Source: Sedimentisphaerales bacterium (GTDB lineage Bacteria > Planctomycetota > Phycisphaerae > Sedimentisphaerales > Anaerobacaceae). Taken from it: a stretch of 54,371 bases of DNA. The notes under the pieces are model-generated. The model did not search any database, was not told where the DNA came from, and was given only the letters and a program-made list of their open reading frames with translations. The position numbers and the translations under genes are program-made. The stretch spans positions 1-54,371 of the forward strand of contig JAFGLV010000042.1 of assembly GCA_016927855.1 (NCBI GenBank). The letters are read 5' to 3'. Numbering within the stretch: the first letter of the stretch is position 1; every line of letters begins with the position of its first letter. This document shows, piece after piece, positions 1-8,550 of this stretch.

Positions 1-2
1 CG

Positions 3-725
3 CAGGACATCCAGGCCCGCTTCCGCGTGGCCGGAAAGGAAGCCGAACTGTGGCATCCTGACACCGGCGAAATTGAGCTGGCGGAGTATTCGACCGCCGA
101 TAACCTCACGACGGTGCCGCTGAACCTGGCCCAGCGCAAATCGGTGTTTGTGGTTTTCCGCCGCGCCGCATCGGCCCCATCACGCGCGTTGCCGCCGCGA
201 GTGGCGATGACCCTGGCGACGCTGATCGGCTCGTGGGAAGTCCATTTCCCCACGGACCTGGGCGGGCCGGGGACAATCGAACTGGCGGAACTCGGGTCCT
301 GGGCCGATCATGCTGAGGAAGGCGTCAAGTACTTCTCCGGGACCGCCACCTATACCAAGACGCTGCAAGTTGCACCTGATTCGTTCCAGGAGGGCGCGAC
401 GCTCTGGCTCGATCTTGGCGCGGTCCGCGATCTCGCCGAGGTCTGCGTCAACGGCAAGACGCTGGGCACGCTGTGGAAAGAACCGTACCGGATCGATATC
501 ACCGGCGCGCTGAAGCCGGGAGCGAACCAACTGGAGATCAAGGTCACGAACCAGTGGACGAATCGCATTGCCGGCGATCGCACGGTTCCCGCCGACAGAC
601 GAGTACTCTCGCAAAGCAGCCGCGGCGGATTTGGCGGGTTCGGCGGCTTTGGTGGCAGAGGGCAAAGGCTGGCCGAATCAGGGCTGCTCGGCCCGGTCAC
701 CCTGGTCTCGCAGATGGATCAGTAG
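3..725 (+). CDS. GH106-type alpha-L-rhamnosidase, C-terminal part (5' truncated by window edge)
   Basis: The reading frame is open from the first base (codons in phase with position 3), so only the C-terminal ~240 residues are present. The start resembles the end of the GH106 catalytic region (FRVAGKEAELWHPDTGE, then LTTVPLNLAQRKSVFVVFRR). It is followed by a sugar-binding-like beta-sandwich: a SWEVHFP strand, YFSGTATYTKTL, LWLDLGAVRDLAEVCVNGKTLGTLW, PYRIDITGALKPGANQLEIKVTNQW, and a closing SGLLGPVTL. That strand order is known from GH106 and GH2-like enzymes that remove L-rhamnose from plant or algal polysaccharides. The catalytic residues would lie upstream of the window. A short glycine-phenylalanine run (GGFGGFGGFGG) sits near the C-terminus. 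The next gene starts 25 bp downstream in the same direction, suggesting co-transcription. Confidence 0.8.
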   Translation, partial: QDIQARFRVAGKEAELWHPDTGEIELAEYSTADNLTTVPLNLAQRKSVFVVFRRAASAPSRALPPRVAMTLATLIGSWEVHFPTDLGGPGTIELAELGSWADHAEEGVKYFSGTATYTKTLQVAPDSFQEGATLWLDLGAVRDLAEVCVNGKTLGTLWKEPYRIDITGALKPGANQLEIKVTNQWTNRIAGDRTVPADRRVLSQSSRGGFGGFGGFGGRGQRLAESGLLGPVTLVSQMDQ

Positions 726-750
726 GATGTAACCGAGGTTTCTCGAAAGG

Positions 751-2091
751 ATGAGTCCCATGAAATCCATGCATTGTCTGTTGTTTGGCACTCTCGTTTC
801 CATGACATTCCTGTTCGCCGGCGGCGTGCAGGCGCAGATTGAGGACTCAGCGGACGAGAGCATCGCCGGCATCCCGGTCAACTACACGGAAGCCAAGGCA
901 GGCGACTACACGCTGCCAGACCCGCTGAAGCTCGCCAATGGCGAGCCGGTGCGCGATGCCGAGACCTGGTTCGAGAAGCGCCGGCCGGAGATCGTCAAGC
1001 TGTTTGAGGCGAACCAGTACGGCCGCGTGCCCGCTACCGCTCCGAAGGTCACGTGGGAAGTGGTTAGTACGGACGCCAATGCCCTCGACGGTGTGGCCAT
1101 CATGAAGCAACTCGCCGGCCACATGGGCAGTCCCGACGGACCCGCGATTGACGTGACGCTCTACACGCCGGCCAAAGCCGAGAAGCCGGTGCCGGCGCTG
1201 GTCAGCATCAGCTTCAATTTTAGCCGTATGCGGATGCGCCGTGGGAACGCGACCAGCGTGCCGCCAAGAACCGTGATGGGTCAGGCTGCCGCGGGTCGCG
1301 CCGGTCGGGGCGCACTCGGTGCGAGCAGAGGCCCACGGGTAATGCGGGGCGGGCCTGCCGAACTGATTGCTCACGGCTTCGCCTATGCCCTGATCACGTA
1401 CAACAGCATCGAGACCGACGCTGAAGGTCAGCCTAACATCAATATCGCCCGCAAACTGGCGCTGGCGCCGGGCCAGACGAAGCCGGCCGACGACGAATGG
1501 GGCGCGATCGCAGCCTGGGCTTGGGGCATCAGCCGTTTTGTAGACTATCTGGAGACCGACCCGGCCGTGGACGCCAAGCGCGTCGCCATCACAGGCGTGT
1601 CCCGGTTGGGCAAGACCGTGATGTGGGCAGGCGCCGCCGATACGCGGATCGCGATGGTGATCGCGAGTTGCTCCGGCGAAGGCGGCGCGGCGCTGAGCCG
1701 CCGCGACTATGGCGAGACCGTTGCCCATCTGACCACGCCGACGCGCTATCCGTATCAGTTCTGCGCCAACTACGCCACGTGGGCGGACAAGGTTGACGAG
1801 ATGCCGATGGATGCGCACATGCTCGTGGCGCTGATCGGGCCACGGCCGGTGCTGCTCCAGACCGGCAACACGGACAAGTGGTCGGACCCGAAAGGCGAAT
1901 TCCTGGCCGCAGTCGCAGCCGGGCCGGTCTACGAATTGCTCGGCAAAGAAGGACTTGGCACCGACCAGCTTCCGCCAGCCGGGGAGCCGATCCTGCACAC
2001 GTTGGGTTTCATCATGCACGCCGGCGGACATGGCACTGTCCCGCCCGACTGGGACGTGTTCCTGAAATTCATGGAGACGCACCTGCGGTGA
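751..2091 (+). CDS. CE15-type glucuronoyl esterase / acetylxylan-esterase-like alpha/beta hydrolase, secreted
   Basis: 446 residues with an N-terminal signal peptide (MKSMHCLLFGTLVSMTFLFAGGVQAQ). Translation could start at the ATG at 751 or at 760; the second gives the tidier signal peptide. The fold is an alpha/beta hydrolase. The nucleophile elbow is GVSRLGK with Ser284, matching the CE15 pattern GxSRxGK, followed by SGEGGAALSRRDYGE, a hallmark of CE15 esterases. The catalytic His is one of the two in MHAGGHGTVPPDW (His423 or His427). CE15 enzymes cleave ester bonds between glucuronoyl groups of xylan and lignin or other alcohols. A Gly/Arg-rich stretch at about residues 175-200 looks like a family-variable loop. 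Its position behind a GH106 gene fits a small polysaccharide-degradation unit. The Cys of the fungal GCSR motif is replaced by Val, as in many bacterial members. Confidence 0.82.
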   Translation: MSPMKSMHCLLFGTLVSMTFLFAGGVQAQIEDSADESIAGIPVNYTEAKAGDYTLPDPLKLANGEPVRDAETWFEKRRPEIVKLFEANQYGRVPATAPKVTWEVVSTDANALDGVAIMKQLAGHMGSPDGPAIDVTLYTPAKAEKPVPALVSISFNFSRMRMRRGNATSVPPRTVMGQAAAGRAGRGALGASRGPRVMRGGPAELIAHGFAYALITYNSIETDAEGQPNINIARKLALAPGQTKPADDEWGAIAAWAWGISRFVDYLETDPAVDAKRVAITGVSRLGKTVMWAGAADTRIAMVIASCSGEGGAALSRRDYGETVAHLTTPTRYPYQFCANYATWADKVDEMPMDAHMLVALIGPRPVLLQTGNTDKWSDPKGEFLAAVAAGPVYELLGKEGLGTDQLPPAGEPILHTLGFIMHAGGHGTVPPDWDVFLKFMETHLR

Positions 2092-2184
2092 TCGTTCGAC
2101 GACAGCATTGATGTGGGTGAGGATTGGATCTCGGCAAGCTCCGCCGCCGGGTGTGTCTGAAACGCCTGCTCCTGGCGGGGGAGG

Positions 2185-4854
2185 CTAGGACCTGTCTATC
2201 ACGGACAGGTCCGTATGGACCTGTGACTGCGCGTCGGGAGTCGCGCTTGCAGGAGTGTCTGCAAGCAGCCGGATGGCTTCGTTGCGGACCTGCTCGTCCG
2301 GGTCGGCGGTCATCCTCTCAAGCAGGGCGTGGGCTTCCTTTGTGTTCATTCTGGTGGCCGTCTGCATGACCGTGATGCGTACCGCTGGCGCTGGGTCGTT
2401 CCACATGCTCCACAGCAGCGCCTTCGCCTGGCGATGCGGACTTCGCGCCAAGGCAATGGCTGTCGCATGTCGTATTCCATCCGCCAGTCGCGTCGCCACC
2501 TCGGGCGTGGTGCAGTTGCCGATATCCGCGCCGCGCGTAGCCATGCCAATCTTCAGTCCGGCCAAGGCTTCGTCCCCATCGAAGCGACTGAGCCGATCCA
2601 AGGCGGCGAACTTGAGCTTGTAGCTGTTGGTTCTGACCGCCGCGACGTACCAGGGAACGACGGGCTCGTCGTAGATGAGAGACAGGGCCCGCTCCGCTCG
2701 CTCGCTTGCGATATTGTGGGGGTTGGCGATCATCGCGCGACCCAACTTCTCGATCCGAGACCCCAGCACATCCGGGTCCATCGGTTCGGGCTGCAACGGA
2801 ATGCGAGCCGGCGGCAGAGCAAGCCGTCCGTGCCACGCCTCGGCGGTTGTCTCACGCATCTCGAGCGTGACGTGGAGGAAGTACGGTCTCTCGTCCCGAG
2901 GGATGACCCAACAGTCCTCCGCACCCAGGTCGATCAGCGCCAGTTGGTCCGGCCCGACCCCCAGTCCCGAACGCGTAAGCTCTTCGGATAGCGCGCCGCC
3001 GGGTGCAAGGGAAAGACCTTTCGGTATGGGGATCATTCCGTCGTACACGCTTTGAGCTCTGGGTAGTTCATGTCCGTCCGCACCGACAACCCGGAAAGTC
3101 AGCTTCCGTCCGGCAGGCACCGGCAAGGCTCTCTCCGGCCTGGTGACGTTCTGCAAATCGAGCCTGGTAGAGATAATCGGCGTGCCGTTGAATACGTGCG
3201 AGCGAGCCAGCACGACTCTTGCCCTCAGCCCATTTACCGGCGCAGACCACTCGGTCTGGGGCCGCTCGCCTGATGACTGCGCGGCCTGCGTAGCTTGCTT
3301 GTCGGATCGATTGCCATCGGGTACACGGTCCTCCACCACTGCTTGGGAGATTGGTGGCGCGGAACGTACTGGCTGACTGCCGTCAGATGGGAGCCGGTTC
3401 TCGGCCCTTGCGATACAGGCGGTGACGAGGATCACGACCTCCTTCTCCACCTGGCTGCTTGGTCCGGCCATTGCCACGGTGCCGCCGTCCTGGATCTTAC
3501 CGGTGAGTTGGACCGTTCGTTGCGAAACAACGGGAGCAGCGCCATCGCGCGGGAGGCTATGAGCAAGTTCGACGGACGTACTGAGCGTGATACTCTCGCG
3601 ATCATCGACATCGACCGTTATGGTCAGGGCCGTCATGGAGTCGACGCCCTTCGAATCGTCTCGTGACTGCAACGCGAGCGGTGTGTCCCACGCAGGCCAA
3701 TGCTCCACGCCACCTCTGATCTGCGACGGCCAGCCTTCGAGGGCACACATTTTGCCATGCGACATGACGTCCGCTTGTCCTGAGTCACCAAGCCGCCTCA
3801 TTACCGTAAGCAATGCGTCTGTCGCGGCTTGGTCGTCCGCGTACGCCATCCGGATATTCTCAGGGGCAGGCCGGGTTGTCCAGTCCAGGCCCAATCGCAC
3901 GAATGCGTCACGATCCACCGTCAGTACGCGCAGATCCAGCAGCACCGATTCCGGCCGCACGTCCATCTGCTTCAGGTCCGCGACAATCCGGTCAGCGAGT
4001 GCCGACGGAGCGGTCACAGTGACGTAATGGCTCCGTGGGTCCCCATCGGTCTGCACGTAGCGTCGCAATTCCAGCGGCAGACGACCCTTGGCGGCTTCTG
4101 GCGCAATGTAGTTCAAGAGATGGCGATGAGCCTCGGTTTCGAGTTGCCTGGTCTGCGTTTCGTCGAACTGCTGCTCCGACTCCTTTCGTATCTCGCTGAT
4201 ACGCGCCTCCAAAGCGGCGATGTGGTTCCGTATCCTGACCAGTTCGGGATGGCCATCGGCCTTCGTTTGCCGAGCTTCTGACAGTTCCACCTCCAGCTTG
4301 GCGATCTCTTCCCTCAACGCATGGATTACGGGGTCGCTGTCTACGTATTGCCGGCGCGCGAGCGACAGCGGATCGGTCTTCAAGGTCGTTCGCACTGCGT
4401 CGATACGCTCATTGACCGCTTCGATCTGGCGTTTCAGCCTGACGATATCGGGATGTCGTTCCGTCTTGATCAGTCTGGCTTGCGCCAGCTCCACTTCCAG
4501 CCTCGCGAGCTGCTCGCTCAAGGCGACAGTCTGCGCGTTTGCGTACTGCCGCGCGCGTGCCGACAGTTCTGTTGAAGGCGTGCCCACTTCGTCAAGTCCG
4601 GCCGGGTCGGGTGCGATGATCCTGGGCTTGACCATCACGAGCAGCGATTCCGGGTCCTGGGCATCTGTGCCATCCGTCTTGTCGGGCTGGACCAGGAACG
4701 AGACGTACTGTTCGTCCAACACGGTCACGGTCGACGCGACCTCGGTACTGCGAACGCCCGGCGGCTCGACGCGCAGTGGCATCCGCTCGGTGTGCTCCAG
4801 AGCGATCTCCAACCTGATGCGACCGGCAGGCGGATCGAGCACATGGGGTTTCAC
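2185..4854 (-). CDS. Secretin-like / coiled-coil / HEAT-repeat protein; probably the frameshifted 3' half of the M56 receptor gene
   Basis: 889 residues from a GTG whose bases overlap the stop of the preceding gene (GTGA). The first 80 residues (KPHVLDPPAGRIRLEIALE ... TVTVLDEQYVSFLV ... LLVMVKPRII) are the second half of a secretin-like beta-domain whose first half ends the upstream reading frame. There is no signal peptide. Next come two copies of a coiled-coil unit (about 110-160 and 175-225; LARLEVELAQARLIKTERHP and IAKLEVELSEARQTKADGHP) reminiscent of GumC/Wzz coiled coils. A secretin N1-like element follows at about 275-325 (HYVTVTAPSALADRIV, VLLDLRVLTVDRDAFVRLGLDW), then a second secretin-like domain to about 480, a beta-rich region at 540-680, and HEAT-like repeats at about 695-870. 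The most economical reading is one ancestral gene of about 1,890 codons broken by an indel. Separate translation by stop-start coupling is the alternative. Confidence 0.75.
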   Translation of the reverse strand: MKPHVLDPPAGRIRLEIALEHTERMPLRVEPPGVRSTEVASTVTVLDEQYVSFLVQPDKTDGTDAQDPESLLVMVKPRIIAPDPAGLDEVGTPSTELSARARQYANAQTVALSEQLARLEVELAQARLIKTERHPDIVRLKRQIEAVNERIDAVRTTLKTDPLSLARRQYVDSDPVIHALREEIAKLEVELSEARQTKADGHPELVRIRNHIAALEARISEIRKESEQQFDETQTRQLETEAHRHLLNYIAPEAAKGRLPLELRRYVQTDGDPRSHYVTVTAPSALADRIVADLKQMDVRPESVLLDLRVLTVDRDAFVRLGLDWTTRPAPENIRMAYADDQAATDALLTVMRRLGDSGQADVMSHGKMCALEGWPSQIRGGVEHWPAWDTPLALQSRDDSKGVDSMTALTITVDVDDRESITLSTSVELAHSLPRDGAAPVVSQRTVQLTGKIQDGGTVAMAGPSSQVEKEVVILVTACIARAENRLPSDGSQPVRSAPPISQAVVEDRVPDGNRSDKQATQAAQSSGERPQTEWSAPVNGLRARVVLARSHVFNGTPIISTRLDLQNVTRPERALPVPAGRKLTFRVVGADGHELPRAQSVYDGMIPIPKGLSLAPGGALSEELTRSGLGVGPDQLALIDLGAEDCWVIPRDERPYFLHVTLEMRETTAEAWHGRLALPPARIPLQPEPMDPDVLGSRIEKLGRAMIANPHNIASERAERALSLIYDEPVVPWYVAAVRTNSYKLKFAALDRLSRFDGDEALAGLKIGMATRGADIGNCTTPEVATRLADGIRHATAIALARSPHRQAKALLWSMWNDPAPAVRITVMQTATRMNTKEAHALLERMTADPDEQVRNEAIRLLADTPASATPDAQSQVHTDLSVIDRS

Positions 4855-7844
4855 ACCAACGAAAGCCCCATTTCGATGCGCCGCGGCAGCGATCCGGGCT
4901 CGGCGGCCGGCTCATAGTAGTCTCCAGAACGGATGTTGATCTGGGCCTCCCGGTTATCCACTACCGTGACAACGGGCTTGGCCAACACTTTCATGTACCC
5001 TCGTGAGACCAGTACATCCACCAGAGCATCGGCGGTCGCTTCCGGCAAGAGCTTCTGCGCCACGTACTTCTGGAGGACTTCTCCCAGAGTGACTGTCCTT
5101 GTCGGAGCGGCGATGTCGTCGGCGCCCTGCGGGTCTTCCTCGGCCAGAAGGGTAGCGACGGAGAATCTGGTCTCTTGATCCAAGGTCGCGCCGATCAGCG
5201 CTTTAGCGAAGACAAAAGTCATGTGTACCTGCGTCTCGTTCGGCTCGTCTGCATCCATTACACCGGTTCTGCTGCGCTGGCCCCGAAAGAGTGTGGGTGG
5301 GAGGGGATTGCCTGCGTACCCACCCATATCAGGCGGTCGAGGGTAGTGGACCTGAGGACTGACCAGCAATAGGCGCACCGATTGGCCAGGGCCGTGGGTG
5401 CTGCCGGCGACAAGCGCAGCGTACTGTTCGTGCGGGACCACGATGGTGGAGGCGATCTGCGACACGGACGTCGGCGCATTCGGATCATCAAGGTCGCCTA
5501 TCGGACGCCGGTCGAGGTAGTCGATGGTCAGCCGTGTTGCATTCCGCTCGTGCAAGACATGTGCTGTCACGGTCATCTTCATGCCGCGTCCCGTGGGGAC
5601 ATTGGGGTCGCCCATATTGCCCACCACGATCGAGGCCGGCTCGTCCTCGGACGTCAGGATCTTCGGCCTGCTCATTATTCTTGCGTACCCTCGCGCGACG
5701 AGCAGGTCCGCAAGCTGCTTGCTCTCGTCCTGGATCGGCACGAACCTGGCGAACACCTCACCCAGAGGCTCTCGGAGCTCTGCGAGCGTCGGGACCGTCG
5801 CAGAGGCGACGGGCAGTTCCGCAGTGCTGGCCGGCAGCCGTGCCAAGAGGCCCTGCACGACAGCGGCGGTTTGAGGATCGAGCACTCGATCCGTGGCGAT
5901 GTCTACGATCTGGAAACTGAGCAGCACCTGGGTGCACGGGATAGCACCCATGACGACGATGTCGTCAGATGAATCCTCCGGGATGATGCCTGCGTCCTGG
6001 CTGTGAAAGACCTGGGATTCTGTCCGGTCTTTGGCGACAGCTTGGAGAGGCGGTTCGTCCGCAGCGACGATAGTAGACTGGACCTGCAGAAGCAGGAATG
6101 TCTCGGGCGACAGAGTCGTCGAACCGGTCCCGCGGTCGGCGCCGAGGGGGAGGCAGTACAGGGCGTACTCGCTGGAACGAAGGCTGAGTTGGCCGTGAAT
6201 GGCCACTGCTCCGGCGCTGAGCATGTCGGAGTTGGTGAAGGCAGTGAAATTCGCGGCGCGGAGCTCGAAGGACATCAGGATCGTGTTGACGTCCTCAATC
6301 GTTGGCGTGACCTTCATGTTCACTCGGAAGCCGTTGGGCTCGTCGGGGACAAGCGCGAAGTCAGGACCAGGATGCCCGCCGACTACGAGCTGTGCCGGTT
6401 GTCCCGGCTGTGTCAGGATGATCGGTGCGCTCAGTATCCTGGCGCCTTCTTGGGCGATCAGCAGATCCGCGAACGCCTGTGCGGCGTCGCCCTTCAAGGC
6501 GGGCTTGGTCGCGTATTGTGTGACAAGCTCCAGAAGCGGTTTCTGGAAGTCTCCGACTGAGGCCGCCGCACCTGCAGGGTCGCCGGTTCCTGCGAGGATC
6601 GCCTTTGCTTGGCTGGCGGCATCAGCGTCCAGGGTCGCATCCGACGGGACCTCAACGACCATGCAGCGTATGAGTATCTGCTCCGGTTCGTTGGGCGTCC
6701 CGGCGTTTTCTGGCTCGGTAAGTTCTGAGGGCGGCAAGACGTTGGACGTCGGTGCGGCTAGAACCAGGGCGGCGGGGATGACGACGCCGGCGACCAGCAG
6801 CAGAGCGACCAAACCCGGCAGCCAGGCGAAGCGGCTTCTCGCCGGGTCGGGCAAACCGATCAGTCGTCCGACGCGGCCGGCGAGGCTGCCGCCTGTCGCG
6901 GCCATGGCCAATTCCGCACCGCGATGGCGCATCTCTTCCAAGTGCGTTAGCGCCTTGGCGTAGCGTACCGAATCGCCGCAGACGTGGACCGCCAGGTCGT
7001 CGCAGCAGTTTTCACGTTCGTCGCGAATGCGATGCGAGATCCACCAGACCGCTGGGTGATAGAAGCCGAGAATGTCCACGACGGTTTGCAGGATGTTCAC
7101 GAGATAGTCGTATCGCTTCACGTGCGCCAGCTCGTGCGCCAGGATCGCTTCAAGCTGCTCGGCGCTCAAGCCGGTCAGCACGCTGGCCGGCAGCAGGACG
7201 ACGGGTTTGATCCAGCCGACCACCGTCGGCACCTCGACGAGCGCCGATTCGAGTAGTGTCACGGCGCGCTTGACACCCAGCCGCTCCGCCAACCGGCTTG
7301 ACTTGTCCTGTAGCGGAGCGGCGACCTTCTGCACCATCCGTCGTTTCAGACGCTGCAATTGCGCCCAGCCGCCGAGGTGCCAGGCAGAAAGGCCAAACAC
7401 GCCGAGCAGCCAGCCGAGCACCAGGTAGGGCAGAGCCGGCTCGAGCGTGCCGGCCACCCGCTGCCCCCATGGCACACGCACGGCAAACTCGCGTGCCTCC
7501 GGAAGTGGACCTTCGAAAGACGCCGGCGGCAGTTCGACCACCTCGACCACCTGTAGAGACGCAAGATTTTGCGTCTCCACCGCGAGCGGGGTCGGCGACG
7601 GGCTCACCTCCGCCAGCGGGCCCGACACCTCCACGAACTGCATCGTGACCAGCGGCAGCGCGACGATCAGCACTAACGCCAGGCACGAGACGATGTAGCG
7701 TGCGTTCGACGACGCTCGGCGCAGCAGGTACAACAACGCCGCCAGCAGCAGCGCGACCGCGGCCGCCTGCCACACGAAATGAACCAACGTCCAACCCAAG
7801 CGTTGGATGGTTTGCTGCGAAAGGAGATTCATTATGGTTGACAT
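4851..7844 (-). CDS. M56 (BlaR1-like) membrane metallopeptidase with secretin-like extracytoplasmic repeats
   Basis: 997 residues. The N-terminal ~360 form an M56 membrane protease: transmembrane helices at about 17-41, 49-67 and 138-158, the zinc motif HELAH at 237-241, a downstream acidic zinc-ligand region RDERENCCDD (274-283), and a further helix at about 341-363. In known BlaR1/MecR1 proteins this part is activated by an external sensor and leads to removal of the BlaI repressor. The sensor here is not penicillin-binding. It holds successive repeats at about 387-597, 637-835 and 871-end, each with a helical LADLLVARGYARIMSRPKIL-type element and a secretin-like beta-domain. The third repeat is cut mid-fold by a TGA at 4851-4853 and resumes one frame back in the next gene. 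The start is an ATG preceded by GAGGGGG, two bases after the blaI stop, so the two are co-transcribed and probably coupled. Confidence 0.85.
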   Translation of the reverse strand: MSTIMNLLSQQTIQRLGWTLVHFVWQAAAVALLLAALLYLLRRASSNARYIVSCLALVLIVALPLVTMQFVEVSGPLAEVSPSPTPLAVETQNLASLQVVEVVELPPASFEGPLPEAREFAVRVPWGQRVAGTLEPALPYLVLGWLLGVFGLSAWHLGGWAQLQRLKRRMVQKVAAPLQDKSSRLAERLGVKRAVTLLESALVEVPTVVGWIKPVVLLPASVLTGLSAEQLEAILAHELAHVKRYDYLVNILQTVVDILGFYHPAVWWISHRIRDERENCCDDLAVHVCGDSVRYAKALTHLEEMRHRGAELAMAATGGSLAGRVGRLIGLPDPARSRFAWLPGLVALLLVAGVVIPAALVLAAPTSNVLPPSELTEPENAGTPNEPEQILIRCMVVEVPSDATLDADAASQAKAILAGTGDPAGAAASVGDFQKPLLELVTQYATKPALKGDAAQAFADLLIAQEGARILSAPIILTQPGQPAQLVVGGHPGPDFALVPDEPNGFRVNMKVTPTIEDVNTILMSFELRAANFTAFTNSDMLSAGAVAIHGQLSLRSSEYALYCLPLGADRGTGSTTLSPETFLLLQVQSTIVAADEPPLQAVAKDRTESQVFHSQDAGIIPEDSSDDIVVMGAIPCTQVLLSFQIVDIATDRVLDPQTAAVVQGLLARLPASTAELPVASATVPTLAELREPLGEVFARFVPIQDESKQLADLLVARGYARIMSRPKILTSEDEPASIVVGNMGDPNVPTGRGMKMTVTAHVLHERNATRLTIDYLDRRPIGDLDDPNAPTSVSQIASTIVVPHEQYAALVAGSTHGPGQSVRLLLVSPQVHYPRPPDMGGYAGNPLPPTLFRGQRSRTGVMDADEPNETQVHMTFVFAKALIGATLDQETRFSVATLLAEEDPQGADDIAAPTRTVTLGEVLQKYVAQKLLPEATADALVDVLVSRGYMKVLAKPVVTVVDNREAQINIRSGDYYEPAAEPGSLPRRIEMGLSLV

Positions 7845-7846
7845 GG

Positions 7847-8236
7847 TTATGCCCCCTCGATCTTCTCAAGCATCTCGCGAATACGTTTGAGCTCTTTGGC
7901 CGAGACCTCTCTGGCGGCGAGCGCTCGCATCACCAGCTTCTCCGCGGAGCCGGCGAAAACCTTGTCCAGCATGTCTCCCACGACCTGCTTCTGCGTTTTC
8001 TCTTCCGAGACGGCGGGCCGGTACACATGTTGCCTGCCCGCGTCCTTACGCACGAGCAGGCCCTTCTCCGCCATGATCTGCATGAGCTTGAGCGTCGTCG
8101 TATAGCCCGTCTCGGTATCCGCGTCCGCGTGCAGGGCCTCGTGAACGTCCCGAACGGTGCAGGGACCTTTCGCCCATAGCACACCCAGGATGGCTAACTC
8201 GCGGTCCGTCGGTCCCAGTGTCTTCTTTCTTGCCAT
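7847..8236 (-). CDS. blaI: BlaI/MecI-family transcriptional repressor (pair 1)
   Basis: 129 residues from the ATG at 8236, which has a strong GAGGTG site six bases upstream (reading MARKKTLGPTDRELAILGVLW). An in-frame extension to 8377 exists but lacks a ribosome site and would run back close to the putative promoter. The protein has the BlaI winged helix (LAILGVLWAKGPCTVRDVHEAL, then YTTTLKLMQIMAEKGLLVRKDAGRQHVYRPA) and a C-terminal dimerisation helix region ending KRIREMLEKIEGA. BlaI proteins bind palindromes as dimers and are inactivated when the partner M56 protease is triggered. The M56 gene starts two bases downstream. Two 7-4-7 palindromes overlapping a promoter at 8377-8420 are the likely autoregulatory operators. 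The target beyond this operon is unknown; nothing nearby is a beta-lactamase. Confidence 0.9.
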   Translation of the reverse strand: MARKKTLGPTDRELAILGVLWAKGPCTVRDVHEALHADADTETGYTTTLKLMQIMAEKGLLVRKDAGRQHVYRPAVSEEKTQKQVVGDMLDKVFAGSAEKLVMRALAAREVSAKELKRIREMLEKIEGA

Positions 8237-8267
8237 GTTCACCTCAATCGTCATAGATGTTCGGGTT

Positions 8268-8350
8268 TGACGGCTCGTTTCGTCTGTCGACTGCGACGGG
8301 CCCGCACAACGCTCGACGTGACCCAAACGAGCTGCGCAACCGCAACCGCC
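8268..8350. other. Stem-loop leader element, copy 1
   Basis: Arms GCTCGTTT (8273-8280) and AAACGAGC (8325-8332) form a perfect 8-bp stem, with an inner GTCGA/TCGAC pairing (8286-8290 with 8313-8317). The stem is flanked by GCGCAACCGCAACCG (8334-8348). A similar arrangement with the identical 15-base flank recurs at 12834-12913. It lies between the putative promoter and the blaI start, so it would be in the mRNA leader. Function unknown. Confidence 0.5.
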
Positions 8351-8376
8351 AAACGAAGCCACGGTATCTATCGGCA

Positions 8377-8405
8377 AATCTACGAAGGAATTCGTAGTAA
8401 ATCAA
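8377..8405 (-). promoter_or_regulatory. Putative sigma70 promoter of blaI/M56 pair 1
   Basis: On the minus strand, TTGATT (8405-8400) and TAGATT (8382-8377) are separated by exactly 17 bases, each matching four of six consensus bases. The element is about 135 bases upstream of the blaI start and is overlapped by two palindromes, as expected for a BlaI-repressed promoter. Confidence 0.5.
8380..8397. promoter_or_regulatory. Operator-like palindrome O1 of pair 1 (CTACGAA-GGAA-TTCGTAG)
   Basis: A perfect 7-bp inverted repeat with a 4-bp spacer that overlaps the -10 side of the putative promoter. A dyad here is what a BlaI dimer would need. Its half-site differs from that of pairs 2 and 3. Confidence 0.6.
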
Positions 8406-8420
8406 CGAAAAAATTCGTAG
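8403..8420. promoter_or_regulatory. Operator-like palindrome O2 of pair 1 (CAACGAA-AAAA-TTCGTAG)
   Basis: Same 7-4-7 architecture as O1 with one mismatch between the arms. Its centre is 23 bp from the centre of O1, about two helical turns, so two dimers could sit on the same face. It abuts the -35 element. A further perfect 12-bp palindrome, CGAGAATTCTCG, lies at 8427-8438. Confidence 0.55.
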
Positions 8421-8462
8421 ATGGAACGAGAATTCTCGCCGGGTGCGGGGAAAAGGGACAAT

Positions 8463-8499
8463 AGAAAAGGACCTCCGAAAGCGTCCGCCCTCGGAGGCC
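8463..8499 (-). terminator. Rho-independent-type terminator
   Basis: On the minus strand, CCTCCGA and TCGGAGG (8497-8491 with 8478-8472) form a 7-bp stem with a 12-base loop, followed by TCCTTTTCTAT. It lies about 50 bases after the stop of the pair 2 M56 gene and would end that transcript before the pair 1 promoter. Confidence 0.65.
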
Positions 8500-8550
8500 T
8501 GGTTGCAGTAAGGTCAATTGGGTGTGAGGTTTACACTTATCTGAGCGAGA

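Noticed and set aside
2203..2222. Perfect hairpin ACAGGTCC-GTAT-GGACCTGT as a terminator
   Set aside because: It lies within the 3' end of the coding sequence and is not followed by a T-run on either strand.
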